From assembly GCA_020621965.1 (NCBI GenBank), contig JAHRYV010000020.1:1-57323 (forward strand): a stretch of DNA of 57,323 nucleotides, read 5' to 3'. Shown in pieces: positions 18,548 to 27,004 of this stretch. Made by a program: the position numbers and the translations under genes. The notes below the pieces were generated by a model that did no database searches, had not been told where the DNA came from, and was given only the letters and a program-made list of their open reading frames with translations. The stretch's first letter is position 1. Each line of letters starts with the position of its first letter. Source of the DNA: Curvibacter sp. (GTDB lineage Bacteria; Pseudomonadota; Gammaproteobacteria; Burkholderiales; Burkholderiaceae_C).

Positions 18548-19962
18548 CACAGCATGTCCGCCACGCCACCTTCGCCGGCCGTCTCCACCTGATCGGCCTG
18601 GGCAGCATCGGCCAGGCCATGCTGCCCCTACTGCTGCGCCACCTGGACATCACGCCGGCGCAGATCAGCGTGCTGGCCGCCAGCGAGCGGGCCGCCGCCG
18701 TGGCGCGCGAGTACGGGCTGGAATTCCATGCCCAGCGGCTGACGCGCGACAACTACCGCCAAGTGCTGGAGCCGCAGCTGCAAGCGGGCGACTTCCTGCT
18801 CAACCTCTCGGTCGACGTGGCCAGCCTGGCGCTGATCGAGCTCTGTCATGAGCGCGGCGCGCTCTATCTCGACGCCTCCATCGAGCCCTGGGCCGGCGCC
18901 TACATCGACCCCGCGCTCACCCCCTCGCAGCGCAGCAACTACGCGCTGCGCGAAGCGGCGCTGGCCTGGGGCCGGGCCCACCCCGGCGGCCCGACCGCAC
19001 TGCTGACACAAGGCGCCAACCCGGGCTTGGCCTCGGCCTTCGTCAAACAGGCGCTGCTCGATCTCGCCCGCGACAGCGGCCTGGCGCGTGCCGCGCCCAG
19101 CCTCCCGGCTGACTGGGCCCGGCTGGCGCAGCAGCTCGGCGTCAAGGTCATCCACGTCGCCGAACGCGACACCCAGCTCGGCCCGGTGCGCAAGGCCAAG
19201 GACGAGTTCGTCAACACCTGGTCGGTGGACGGCTTCATGGGCGAGGGCCGGCAGCCCGCCGAACTGGGCTGGGGCACGCACGAGCGCCACTGGCCGGCCG
19301 ATGCGGCGCCACACGACTATGGCTGCGGCGCCGCCATCTACCTGCAGCGCCCGGGCGCGGCCACCCAGGTGCGCAGCTGGACGCCGCTGGAAGGCCCCTA
19401 CCACGGCTTCCTCATCACGCACGCGGAATCCATCTCCATCGCCGACTACCTGACGCTGCGCGTGGGCGAGACCGTGCGCTACCGCCCCACCGTGCACTAC
19501 GCCTACCACCCCTGCGACGATGCCGTGCTCTCGCTGCACGAGGCCGCCGGCCACCACTGGCAGCTGCAGCCGCGCCAGCGCATCCTGCGCGACGAGATCA
19601 GCACGGGTATCGACGAACTGGGCGTGCTGCTGATGGGCCAGAGCGGCGGCGTGTACTGGTACGGCTCGCGGCTGTCGATCGAGGAGGCCCGGCGCCTGGC
19701 ACCGCTCAACAGCGCCACCAGCCTGCAGGTGGCGGCCGGCGTGCTGGCCGGCTTGGTGTGGGCGTTGCGCCATCCGCAGCGCGGGGTGGTGGAGCCTGAG
19801 GCACTGGACCACGACATGGTGCTGGCCATCGCCGCGCCCTACCTGGGCGAGCTCGTCGGCGTGCGGGGCGACTGGACGCCGCTGAAGGAACGCAGCCGGC
19901 TGTTTGCCGAGGCGACGGACGAGACCGACCCCTGGCAGTTCCTCAATTTCCGGGTGAGCTGA
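18544..19962 (+). CDS. hss: Homospermidine synthase
   Basis: A 472-residue NAD-dependent homospermidine synthase, which condenses two putrescines (or putrescine and spermidine) into sym-homospermidine. NAD-binding LIGLGSIGQAMLPLLLRH near the start, LNLSVDVASLALIELC, YLDASIEPWAGAY, and TQGANPGLASAFVKQAL are family signatures. Coupled to the upstream amine oxidase by a 4-bp overlap. Together the pair implies homospermidine as a cell polyamine with an oxidative branch. Confidence 0.92.
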   Translation: MTQHVRHATFAGRLHLIGLGSIGQAMLPLLLRHLDITPAQISVLAASERAAAVAREYGLEFHAQRLTRDNYRQVLEPQLQAGDFLLNLSVDVASLALIELCHERGALYLDASIEPWAGAYIDPALTPSQRSNYALREAALAWGRAHPGGPTALLTQGANPGLASAFVKQALLDLARDSGLARAAPSLPADWARLAQQLGVKVIHVAERDTQLGPVRKAKDEFVNTWSVDGFMGEGRQPAELGWGTHERHWPADAAPHDYGCGAAIYLQRPGAATQVRSWTPLEGPYHGFLITHAESISIADYLTLRVGETVRYRPTVHYAYHPCDDAVLSLHEAAGHHWQLQPRQRILRDEISTGIDELGVLLMGQSGGVYWYGSRLSIEEARRLAPLNSATSLQVAAGVLAGLVWALRHPQRGVVEPEALDHDMVLAIAAPYLGELVGVRGDWTPLKERSRLFAEATDETDPWQFLNFRVS

Positions 19963-20267
19963 GGGCGACGCGGCGCCGGCCTGAAACCAGCACGAAGAGT
20001 TTGAAGTTTCCCCATCTGCCTTTGCGACGAGATTGATCGACCGTCATGGCCGACCGGGTTCCACCCACACCGTCAGACGCCGATAACTCTTCCGGCTCCT
20101 ATGCAGTCGCCTGTATTGATTGGCGCACCGGTGACGCAGATTCCATGTCGGCACGGACCACAACAGAGTCCACCTCAGATGCCGGATATACGACTGCAGG
20201 CGCTTTACCCCGAGGTCCCCACTCGGTCAGTTTCTTGCACTTGAGGGGGGGAGTCCATATAGGACTT
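19963..20267. other. 305-bp stretch without supported gene
   Basis: Lies between the stop of hss and the 3-prime end of the leftward DUF5984 cassette. I see no gene with family signal. On the minus strand the ACCTAAC box at the cassette end should be followed by the rest of an attC site, but no matching GTTRRRY is found within 150 bp, so this side of the site seems decayed or truncated. Confidence 0.5.
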
Positions 20268-20274
20268 GTTAGGT
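20268..20274 (-). repeat. attC-like RYYYAAC half-site (ACCTAAC)
   Basis: On the minus strand ACCTAAC matches the R'' core RYYYAAC of integron attC sites and contains the stop codon of the DUF5984-like gene. The paired GTTRRRY box is not found downstream, so only half of the site is preserved. Confidence 0.5.
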
Positions 20275-21066
20275 CTCACTGCGCAACTCCTCTAGCCGGG
20301 CAATTGCCTTTCGCACGCGAGCCCAGTCGGTGCCAGGGCTTCGCACCAACACATTGCGATCGGCTGACGCAGATCGCTCCCGCTGCTCTCGAACCAGACC
20401 GTCTAGGTCGATGCGAATCGAACTCGGGAGTTCACCAGCGATCACGCGTTCAACCCGATGTCCCATCTCGGACATGAACCGCGCGTGGAACGAAAGAACT
20501 TCATCGACAAATGCCTCACGCGACAATGCGTGAGTTCCCGCCGTTGCAGACCAAGTTGGCTTGTTGTCGAACTGGCGCTTACGGTTGTCCCACTGGATAT
20601 AGACGTTCTTCGCGTCAGACCACATGCGGATGTTCGCAGGCGGTGAGAGATACAACGAATCGAGAGTCCGTTGACCGAGCCACGTAGCTCCGAATTCCAG
20701 CAGGTCTGCGTGCTCGTCGTCGGCGACCAACGACCCAGGAAGATCCCGCCATGCGTGCCACGGGTTGTCCCACGGCCGGTCGACTTCGAATTCGATGAAG
20801 GCACGTAGCTCCCGCGGTACTTCTTCAAGGACGTAGGGCGCAATTTCGAGGACATCCTCGAACAACCGTGCTACCTGATAGTCACAAAACCGCGGTGCAC
20901 CTAGCGCCTGGGCGGCGCCGCTGTACTCGAACAGCTTCGCCTCGCCTACGTTCATCCAGTACGAACCATCGGACAACCCAAACCAATGCAGATTTGGATT
21001 GTCAGAACCGCCCCACGGAACTACCCGGCCAAGCGCCGTGAGCTGAAATTCAAAGAGCGGCGGCAT
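20269..21066 (-). CDS. DUF5984-like protein, cassette-type gene
   Basis: A 265-residue protein that I recognise as DUF5984-like (N terminus PLFEFQLTALGRVVPWG, then LHWFGLSDGSYWMNVGEAKLFEYS); function unknown. No signal peptide or membrane segment. Gene boundaries are striking: the ATG starts 8 bp after a GTTAGGT box and the TAA stop lies inside an ACCTAAC box, the arrangement of a mobile gene cassette between attC cores. The two ends are exact 14-bp inverted repeats (GTTAGGTCTCACTG). GC content is lower than flanking core genes. Confidence 0.72.
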   Translation of the reverse strand: MPPLFEFQLTALGRVVPWGGSDNPNLHWFGLSDGSYWMNVGEAKLFEYSGAAQALGAPRFCDYQVARLFEDVLEIAPYVLEEVPRELRAFIEFEVDRPWDNPWHAWRDLPGSLVADDEHADLLEFGATWLGQRTLDSLYLSPPANIRMWSDAKNVYIQWDNRKRQFDNKPTWSATAGTHALSREAFVDEVLSFHARFMSEMGHRVERVIAGELPSSIRIDLDGLVREQRERSASADRNVLVRSPGTDWARVRKAIARLEELRSET

Positions 21067-21074
21067 TCAGTGAG

Positions 21075-21136
21075 ACCTAACGTTTCGTCCAGCGGCGAAC
21101 CGCTTCTGGTGAGTCCGCTGGAACGTGTTGTTGGGT
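21075..21136 (-). repeat. attC-like recombination site
   Basis: 62 bp on the minus strand from ACCCAAC (RYYYAAC) to GTTAGGT (GTTRRRY), with inner arms CCAGCGG and CCGCTGG that pair perfectly around a 19-base loop. Length, core boxes and imperfect outer stem match integron attC sites. The downstream cassette gene starts 8 bp after GTTAGGT, and the upstream gene reads through the site and stops in its GTTAGGT box. Confidence 0.68.
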
Positions 21137-21673
21137 TTCACCATCCCTCGTCGACAGACTCTCTTGCACTGCCTCGCGTGTTCTAGCGATTCCACTTAGA
21201 CAACCGGCTCTCAGCGCTTTTAGCTCTTGGGACTTAGGCAAGTAAAGAGCACGATCTAGCCGCTGCAAATAGTTATTCAATCCGCCTTTAGGTTCAGCGA
21301 CATCGGGATTTATGAAACACGCTTGATCCGCTGTCCATCCATTGTGTTTGTCCTGCATCATTACAGGAAGTACTCGATATGGATTCTTTGGCAACGCCTC
21401 GACCAACGCCCAACTCAGAGTTTCCGCTGAACCCGCGTCAACCTCCATACGCAGAAGGGAAGCGACCCGCAGCCATGCGACCGTCCCGGATTCAACACCC
21501 GGCAGGATGACCCTATCCCAGAAGCCAGACGACCACGCCTGGTCAATGACAGCACGAGCGCCCTTTTCTTCGATTAGCCTCGCAAGTTGCTCCGGCGCCC
21601 GAGGCAATGGATTCGCCGCATGCGCGCACAGAGAGGCAAAAAAAAGCGCTGAAAGAAGGGAACACTGGCGCAT
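21077..21673 (-). CDS. Secreted protein of unknown function, first gene of cassette-like island A
   Basis: A 198-residue protein with signal peptide MRQCSLLSALFFASLCAHA. Family unknown; the mature part is helical. I chose this ATG because it starts a clean signal peptide, although the frame is open for 61 codons upstream through the leader. It has no SD of its own; a 20-codon leader ORF with a strong SD ends 2 bp before it, suggesting translational coupling. Its last 20 codons run through the attC-like site, so the C terminus may be a relic of recombination. Confidence 0.6.
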   Translation of the reverse strand: MRQCSLLSALFFASLCAHAANPLPRAPEQLARLIEEKGARAVIDQAWSSGFWDRVILPGVESGTVAWLRVASLLRMEVDAGSAETLSWALVEALPKNPYRVLPVMMQDKHNGWTADQACFINPDVAEPKGGLNNYLQRLDRALYLPKSQELKALRAGCLSGIARTREAVQESLSTRDGETQQHVPADSPEAVRRWTKR

Positions 21674-21675
21674 GT

Positions 21676-21738
21676 TCACTGTGAAATCCAACTTGATATC
21701 GACCGCAAAAGTGCGGAATGACATGGACGGATGGTCAT
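21676..21738 (-). CDS. 20-codon leader ORF, island A
   Basis: Encodes MTIRPCHSALLRSISSWISQ. Strong SD AAGGGAGG (minus strand of 21746-21753) lies 7 bp before the ATG. It ends 2 bp before the ATG of the secreted-protein gene, which lacks an SD. The same leader occurs at 49839-49904. Codon differences between copies are mostly non-synonymous, so the role is more likely ribosome delivery than a functional peptide. Comparable to the short ORFs in attI1 that help translate SD-less cassettes. Confidence 0.5.
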   Translation of the reverse strand: MTIRPCHSALLRSISSWISQ

Positions 21739-21777
21739 CCTGGCGCCTCCCTTGCTGCAAGCTAAGTGCTTGTTTTG
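21689..21777 (-). repeat. Leader repeat, copy A
   Basis: About 89 bp, roughly 80 percent identical by eye to 49800-49888 on the plus strand. Includes the SD, leader ORF start and the small hairpin CCGCActttTGCGG. Similarity ends at CAAGTTG, which is followed by different sequence at the two loci. A shorter second copy of the hairpin block (CCATGTTATTCCGCACTTTT) occurs at 21838-21860. Confidence 0.75.
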
Positions 21778-22001
21778 TTTGAAGAATTCGGGCCAATATA
21801 CCGCAGGCCCGAGCGCATAACAAACCGCGAAACCCCGCAAAAGTGCGGAATAACATGGCCGCGACGTCTGGGGCTTGAACTCGCCGGAACCGCTAAGGTC
21901 TTGATTTACCTAGGGATTCCGGTCAGTCACGCGCCGTGCCTCGAAAATAAAAAACCGGCAAACCCTGCAGCCCCGCGCTCGCAGCGAGGCTTGTGCATCG
22001 G

Positions 22002-22666
22002 TTACTGCGGCGGCGCCACCGCGTCGGCCACCGTGCTGCGCCGCGCCTTCCAGGCGCCGAAGATCACCAGCAGACCGGGGATCAGGATCATGGCCCAGAT
22101 GATCTTCTCCAGGTTCATCTTGACCCAGGGCACGCTGCCCAGGAAGTAGCCCGCGGTGCCGATGCCCAGCACCCAGACCACGGCACCCACCACGTTGTAG
22201 AGCGTGAACTTGACGCGGCTCATCTCGGCCACGCCGGCCACGAAGGGCGCGAAGGTGCGGATGAAGGGCATGAAACGCGCCAGGATGATGGTGATGCCGC
22301 GTAGGTTTCGTAGAAATTGTGGGCCTGGTTGAAGGCGCGTTTGTTGAAGAAACGCGAGTCTTCCCACTGGAAGACCTTGGGGCCGAAGTAGCGCCCGATG
22401 GAATAGTTGCACTGGTCGCCCAGGATGGCCGCCGCCAGCAGCACGGCCATCGCTACCGGATAACTCATCAGCCCGGCGCCGGCCAGCGCGCCCACCACAA
22501 AGAGCAGCGAGTCACCCGGCAGGAAGGGCATGACCACCAGCCCGGTCTCGACGAAGACGATGAGGAACAGCAGCGCGTAGACCCAGGCACCGTGGTTCTG
22601 CACGAACAGCTCCAGGTGCTTGTCCACGTGCAGGATGAAGTCGATCAGAAAGGTGATGAGTTCCAT
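22002..22666 (-). pseudogene. DedA-family membrane protein, frameshifted
   Basis: The two halves of one DedA/SNARE-associated protein (about 220 residues) in different frames. The first part runs from MELITFLIDFILHVDKH to FNQAHNFYETY; the second resumes at GITIILARFMPFIRTFAPF and ends in the usual C-terminal helix. The break is near 22300, where TACGCGGCATC should read TACGGCGGCATC: one missing G. DedA proteins are membrane transporters needed for envelope integrity. It may be a true mutation or a sequencing error. Divergent from mutL. Confidence 0.85.
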
Positions 22667-22725
22667 GGGACGAGATTATCCCTGTCGCCAGCCATCGCCG
22701 GCGCCGCCGCGCCTAAAATGCCCCG

Positions 22726-24627
22726 GTGAACGCCCCCCACTCCCCCGCCCCGCGCCGCCCCATCCGTGAACTGCCCGACGAGCTGATCAGCCAGATCGCC
22801 GCCGGCGAAGTGGTGGAGCGCCCCGCCTCGGTGGTGCGCGAGCTGGTGGACAACGCGCTGGACGCCGGCGCCAGCCAGATCACCGTGCGCCTGCTGGCCG
22901 GCGGCGTGCGCCTGATCGCGGTGGAGGACAACGGCTTTGGCATCCCGCGCGACGAGCTGCCCATTGCGCTCAAGCGCCACGCCACCAGCAAGATCGGCAG
23001 CCTGCACGAGCTGGAATCCGTGGGCACCATGGGTTTTCGCGGCGAGGCGCTGGCCGCCATCAACTCCATCGCCGACTGCGCCATCCTCTCGCGCGTGGCC
23101 GACCAGTCCAGCGCCTTTCTGCTCGACGGCCGCACCGGCGAGATCCGCCCGGTGGCGCGCAGCACCGGCACCACGGTGGAAGTGAAGGAGCTGTTCTTCA
23201 GCACCCCGGCCCGGCGCAAATTCCTCAAGACCGACGCTACCGAGCTGGCGCACTGCATCGACTCGGTGCGCCGCCACGCGCTGGCGCGGCCCGACGTGGG
23301 CTTTGCCATCTGGCACGAGGGCAAGCTGGTGGAGCAGTGGCGCGCCTGCAGCGGCGCGCAGGCGCTGGACCAGCGCCTGGCCGACGTGCTGGGCGAGGAC
23401 TTCATCACCGAATCCATCGTGGTGGACTACGGCACCAGCCTCAGCGCGCCCGGCGTGCGCGTCTGGGGCCGCGCCGGCATTCCCGATGCGGCGCGCGCGC
23501 GCGCCGACCACCAGTTCTGCTACGTCAACGGCCGTTACGTGCGCGACAAGGTGCTCACCCACGCCGCGCGCAGCGCCTATGAAGACGTGCTGCACGGCCA
23601 CAAGCAGCCGGTCTATGCGCTCTACGTGGAGATCGACCCGACGCGCGTGGACGTCAACGTGCACCCGACCAAGATCGAGGTGCGTTTTCGCGACAGCCGC
23701 GAAGTGCACCAGGCCGTGCGCCACGCGGTGGAAAACGCGCTGGCCGCGCCGCGCGCGCAGACGGCGGCCCAGGGTGGTGTTGCGGCAGCGGCACCCCTGG
23801 CCGGGATTGCGCAGGCGGTGGCCGCACCGGCGTGGTCCCAACCCGCCATGAATTTCGGCGCCTCCGAGACCTCGGCCCGCGGCCATGAGGTGCGCGACCT
23901 GGGCGCGCTGTGGCAGCCCGCCACCACGACCACCGCAGCAACGCCGCCCGCCTGGGCCGAACGCGCACCCGGCTCGGCGGCGCTGGCCGCCACGCAGCCC
24001 CCCGGCGCCGAAGCCACCCCGGGCCGCGACACCTCGGCCCACGCGTGGCCCCTGGGCCGCGCGCTGGCCCAGCTGCAGGGCATCTACATCCTGGCCGAAA
24101 ATGCCCAGGGCCTGGTGGTGGTGGACATGCACGCCGCGCACGAGCGCATCGTCTACGAACGGCTGAAGCACCAGCTGGACCTGCAGCACATCACCAGCCA
24201 GCCCCTGCTGATCCCCGCCACCTTCGCCGCCACGCCGCAGGAAGTGGCCACGGCCGAAGCCCACGCCGACACGCTGCACACCCTGGGCCTGGAAGTCACG
24301 TCCTTCTCCCCCAAGACCCTGGCCGTGCGCGCCGTGCCTGCCACCCTGGTCCAGGGCGACGCGGTGGAGCTGGCGCGCAGCGTGCTAGGCGAATTGGCGC
24401 AGCACGAGGGCAGCACGGTGATCGAGCGCGCCCGCAACGAACTGCTGGCCACCATGGCCTGCCACGGCGCCGTGCGCGCCAACCGCCGGCTCACGCTGGA
24501 AGAGATGAACGCGCTGCTGCGCGACATGGAGCAGACCGAACGCTCCGACCAGTGCAACCACGGCCGGCCGACCTGGCGGCAGGTGACGGTCAAGGATCTG
24601 GATGCGCTGTTTTTGCGGGGGCGTTGA
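22726..24627 (+). CDS. mutL: DNA mismatch repair protein MutL
   Basis: A 633-residue mismatch-repair ATPase that links MutS recognition to strand incision. GHKL domain with ELVDNALDAGA (Bergerat motif I), EDNGFGIPRDEL, and MGFRGEALAAI; VSF-like HPTKIEVRF follows; after an Ala/Pro linker at about 340-430 the dimerisation domain carries QLQGIYILAENAQGLVVVDMHAAHERIVYE and ends with CNHGRPTW. GTG start, 60 bp from the divergent dedA start. In relatives mutL lies next to miaA; here the two are 9 kb apart. Confidence 0.95.
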   Translation: MNAPHSPAPRRPIRELPDELISQIAAGEVVERPASVVRELVDNALDAGASQITVRLLAGGVRLIAVEDNGFGIPRDELPIALKRHATSKIGSLHELESVGTMGFRGEALAAINSIADCAILSRVADQSSAFLLDGRTGEIRPVARSTGTTVEVKELFFSTPARRKFLKTDATELAHCIDSVRRHALARPDVGFAIWHEGKLVEQWRACSGAQALDQRLADVLGEDFITESIVVDYGTSLSAPGVRVWGRAGIPDAARARADHQFCYVNGRYVRDKVLTHAARSAYEDVLHGHKQPVYALYVEIDPTRVDVNVHPTKIEVRFRDSREVHQAVRHAVENALAAPRAQTAAQGGVAAAAPLAGIAQAVAAPAWSQPAMNFGASETSARGHEVRDLGALWQPATTTTAATPPAWAERAPGSAALAATQPPGAEATPGRDTSAHAWPLGRALAQLQGIYILAENAQGLVVVDMHAAHERIVYERLKHQLDLQHITSQPLLIPATFAATPQEVATAEAHADTLHTLGLEVTSFSPKTLAVRAVPATLVQGDAVELARSVLGELAQHEGSTVIERARNELLATMACHGAVRANRRLTLEEMNALLRDMEQTERSDQCNHGRPTWRQVTVKDLDALFLRGR

Positions 24628-24749
24628 CCGACGGCTGGAATCAGCGGATCGTCAACGCACCGGGCCAGGCGCGTTATGTCTTGCGGCAGCCATGAGCGAC
24701 GCCGCAAGACATTCGCACGGTTCGACGTGCCACTACAGGCAGCAAGGTG

Positions 24750-25379
24750 TCAGCGGAGTTTTTCCGAACTCCTGATTTCTTGCGCCAGAGCCACCGCGGC
24801 CTGTTCCACCGCGCGTCGCCCGGCAATACCAAAGTCTCCCTTGAATTCCGCCCATTCGGCATTGCCTGTTCCGCTCACGCGCAGTTGCGCAACGGGAGCA
24901 GCCTGCCCATTGAACACATTCACCGTAACGATGATGTTGAACATAGTTGGCGGCCATGTGACCGCGGACGACGAGGACGACGTGGTCGATATCTCCGGAA
25001 CGAAAATGAACGAGGCACCGGAGTCGCGAATTGCCTGAGCGTCGGTCAGTGACGGAACGACGCTGACATCGGCGTAGGCCGACGCCAGCGCAGCCCGCAG
25101 GGAGCGCTCAAAGTCCCGATACGGATAGTAGGACACCTTGTCGCTACCACCGCCAGGGGTCGTTACCTGCTTCTGCTTGTCGGCCGCGGTGATGATATAG
25201 GCAGCCTTCTTCGAAGACTGCTGTGCACCGCGCTCGGGAAGTGCGCTGGCCTCAATGGAAATGGGGTGGGCGCATGCCACCAGCAGGCCGACGGCAGCCA
25301 GGCTCAGCACGAGGCGCAGGACGCGCCAGGTGGCGGAAAACGAGGACCTCAGAATTTGACTGGGTGCGTGAAAGTGCAT
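24750..25379 (-). CDS. Lipoprotein, unknown function
   Basis: A 209-residue protein with a long signal segment and lipobox LVAC (Cys36). The mature part has a TNF-receptor-like nothing-recognised beta-rich region: YYPYRDFERSLRAALASAYADVSVV, then GASFIFVPEISTTSSSSS, reminiscent of periplasmic proteins that sense or assemble beta sheets, but no family named. Follows another lipoprotein gene by 37 bp; probable two-gene operon. Confidence 0.68.
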   Translation of the reverse strand: MHFHAPSQILRSSFSATWRVLRLVLSLAAVGLLVACAHPISIEASALPERGAQQSSKKAAYIITAADKQKQVTTPGGGSDKVSYYPYRDFERSLRAALASAYADVSVVPSLTDAQAIRDSGASFIFVPEISTTSSSSSAVTWPPTMFNIIVTVNVFNGQAAPVAQLRVSGTGNAEWAEFKGDFGIAGRRAVEQAAVALAQEIRSSEKLR

Positions 25380-25416
25380 ACCAAGTGTCTCCTTGTTGTA
25401 GTCATGAGACCGGTGG

Positions 25417-25983
25417 TCACTGGGTCCGCATTGCCTGCAAGAAGGCCTGATCCCGATAGATGCCGGTCAGCAACTCCCGAACCAGATTCGGGTACTCGGT
25501 CTGCCCTTTGGGAATGGCAACGTGTCCGGCAAAGCTGGATTCGAATTTGGTGTTCGCCGAGTAGTTCTTTTGCAGGACTGTCTTGCCCGCATTGGAAACC
25601 GTCAGCTGAACTTCGATGATTCCGCGCCCTTCGCTAAAGCCGGAGATATCGATATCGTTCTGGAGCAGGACCAGATCGATGCGTCGGCTGGCGTTGGCAT
25701 CATAAAGACCGGCTTCCTTCAGATCGCTCGTCAGGGCTCGGCCCACATAGCCCGCAAAGGTAGTGTCCCCAGCCGTGAGGCTCGAACCTCGCAGCGTGAT
25801 CTGATTGACCTTGGCAGTAGGTTGCTCCGGCTGCACGTCGCCGACCTTCGACTTGCCCAATCCGCTACGCTTGAGAGCATCGACTGCGGCATAGTCGGCA
25901 GAGTAACTGGGGGCCTGGAAGTTGGCGCATCCCGTTGTCAGTGCCGCGACGGCCAGGATCAAAAGGGACAGGGTGTATCGCAT
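25417..25983 (-). CDS. Lipoprotein, unknown function
   Basis: A 188-residue protein with signal MRYTLSLLILAVAALTTGC, lipidation at Cys19. The mature domain (LTSDLKEAGLYDANASRRIDLVLLQNDIDISGFSEG) resembles YajG/DUF-type outer-membrane lipoproteins in shape, but identity is uncertain. First gene of a two-lipoprotein operon with the gene at 24750-25379, whose mature region has a comparable layout. Confidence 0.7.
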   Translation of the reverse strand: MRYTLSLLILAVAALTTGCANFQAPSYSADYAAVDALKRSGLGKSKVGDVQPEQPTAKVNQITLRGSSLTAGDTTFAGYVGRALTSDLKEAGLYDANASRRIDLVLLQNDIDISGFSEGRGIIEVQLTVSNAGKTVLQKNYSANTKFESSFAGHVAIPKGQTEYPNLVRELLTGIYRDQAFLQAMRTQ

Positions 25984-26112
25984 GAGCTAGGTTCTCCACA
26001 TTAGGTTGTTGTGATTTCTTGTTCATTGGCCCCCAATGAACATCTCGGGCGTCATTGCCCGAAAACATCCTAACCGGACACGATGCCGGCGCCCATCCCA
26101 CGAAAGGGGGTA

Positions 26113-26565
26113 TCAGGACGCCCGCTCCACCTCATAACTCTGCTTGTGTCCCCGTGCCGCATAGTCCCGCGCCACCTTTTCAGCCAGATCACGCGCGCGG
26201 AAGTACCACATGGAAACAAGGTTGCCGTTGTCGTCCCGCCGCAACAGCACCCAGGGCTTGGGTCCCAGCTCCTCCGCCACCCAGGGCAACTGTTCCTCAC
26301 CCAAGCCCAGCGCCGCGCATAGCACAGGCAGGCAGCGGCCCGGGGTCTGCACGTCGCCGCGCACCCAGGCCTGCACCAGGCCCGACGAGGGCTGCGCCTG
26401 CAAGCGCAGCACATACCCTTCCAGTTGCACGATCAGCTGGGCGGCCGCAGGCAAAGGAGCCAACCCCAGCCGGCGCGCCACCTCCGCCAGCCCCAGCGGC
26501 AAGCGGCACAGGGGCGCTTCCGAGCCGTTGGCGCACCACTCGCTGTCGGGCAGGCGCCTAGTCAT
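26113..26565 (-). CDS. Hypothetical protein
   Basis: A 150-residue soluble protein with no signal peptide. Leu/Ala-rich helical first half; second half WVLLRRDDNGNLVSMWYFRARDLAEKVARDYAARGHKQSYEVERA looks like a small alpha/beta domain. Family not recognised. Starts 4 bp after the upstream gene and ends the four-gene leftward unit that begins at 28159. Confidence 0.6.
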   Translation of the reverse strand: MTRRLPDSEWCANGSEAPLCRLPLGLAEVARRLGLAPLPAAAQLIVQLEGYVLRLQAQPSSGLVQAWVRGDVQTPGRCLPVLCAALGLGEEQLPWVAEELGPKPWVLLRRDDNGNLVSMWYFRARDLAEKVARDYAARGHKQSYEVERAS

Positions 26566-26569
26566 GAGG

Positions 26570-26989
26570 CTACCGGCTCTCCGACACCGTCACGTGTTCG
26601 AAGGTCGCGCCTTTCACCTGGGCCTGGCCCTCGTCGAAGCTCAGCCGCAGGTCGCTGTCGTTCCAGCCCCAGCCGGGGCACTCGCCCAGGTGGTAGGTCC
26701 AGTAGGCGGGGCCGCGCTCATCGGGGGCGCCGAGCAGTTCCAGAGCCTGCGAGGCGGACTTGCCCGTCAGGGTCTGGTGCTGGATGAGGTCCAGTGCCAT
26801 GCCGCCGCGCACGCAGGCCGGATCGCTGGTGCCGCTACTCACGAGTGCGGCCTTCCATTTCACGGCGTCGAAACGCTCGGGCAGGTAGTTGGCTTGCCGG
26901 TAGCCGCGCCAGAGCCAGGCCGCGGCCGCCAGCAGGACCACGGCCAGCGCCAACAGGAACAGGGTGATGGCACGGCGGCGGGCAGACAT
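26570..26989 (-). CDS. Membrane-anchored small periplasmic protein
   Basis: A 139-residue protein with one N-terminal helix (residues 8-28) that lacks a clear cleavage site, so probably anchored with the rest in the periplasm. The body includes RGGMALDLIQHQTLTGKSASQALELLGAPD, an outline shared with SmpA/OmlA-like domains, and a Trp/Gly-rich middle (LGECPGWGWNDSDLRLSF). Function unknown. Lies between the rhodanese gene and a hypothetical gene. Confidence 0.62.
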   Translation of the reverse strand: MSARRRAITLFLLALAVVLLAAAAWLWRGYRQANYLPERFDAVKWKAALVSSGTSDPACVRGGMALDLIQHQTLTGKSASQALELLGAPDERGPAYWTYHLGECPGWGWNDSDLRLSFDEGQAQVKGATFEHVTVSESR

Positions 26990-27004
26990 GGGCGGACTCC
27001 GGCG

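Noticed and set aside
20046..20477. Plus-strand frame over the cassette end
   Set aside because: Overlaps the well-supported DUF5984 gene and has no SD or family feature.
21077..21856. 259-residue start for the secreted protein gene
   Set aside because: The extra 61 residues run through the leader repeat and would bury the signal peptide.
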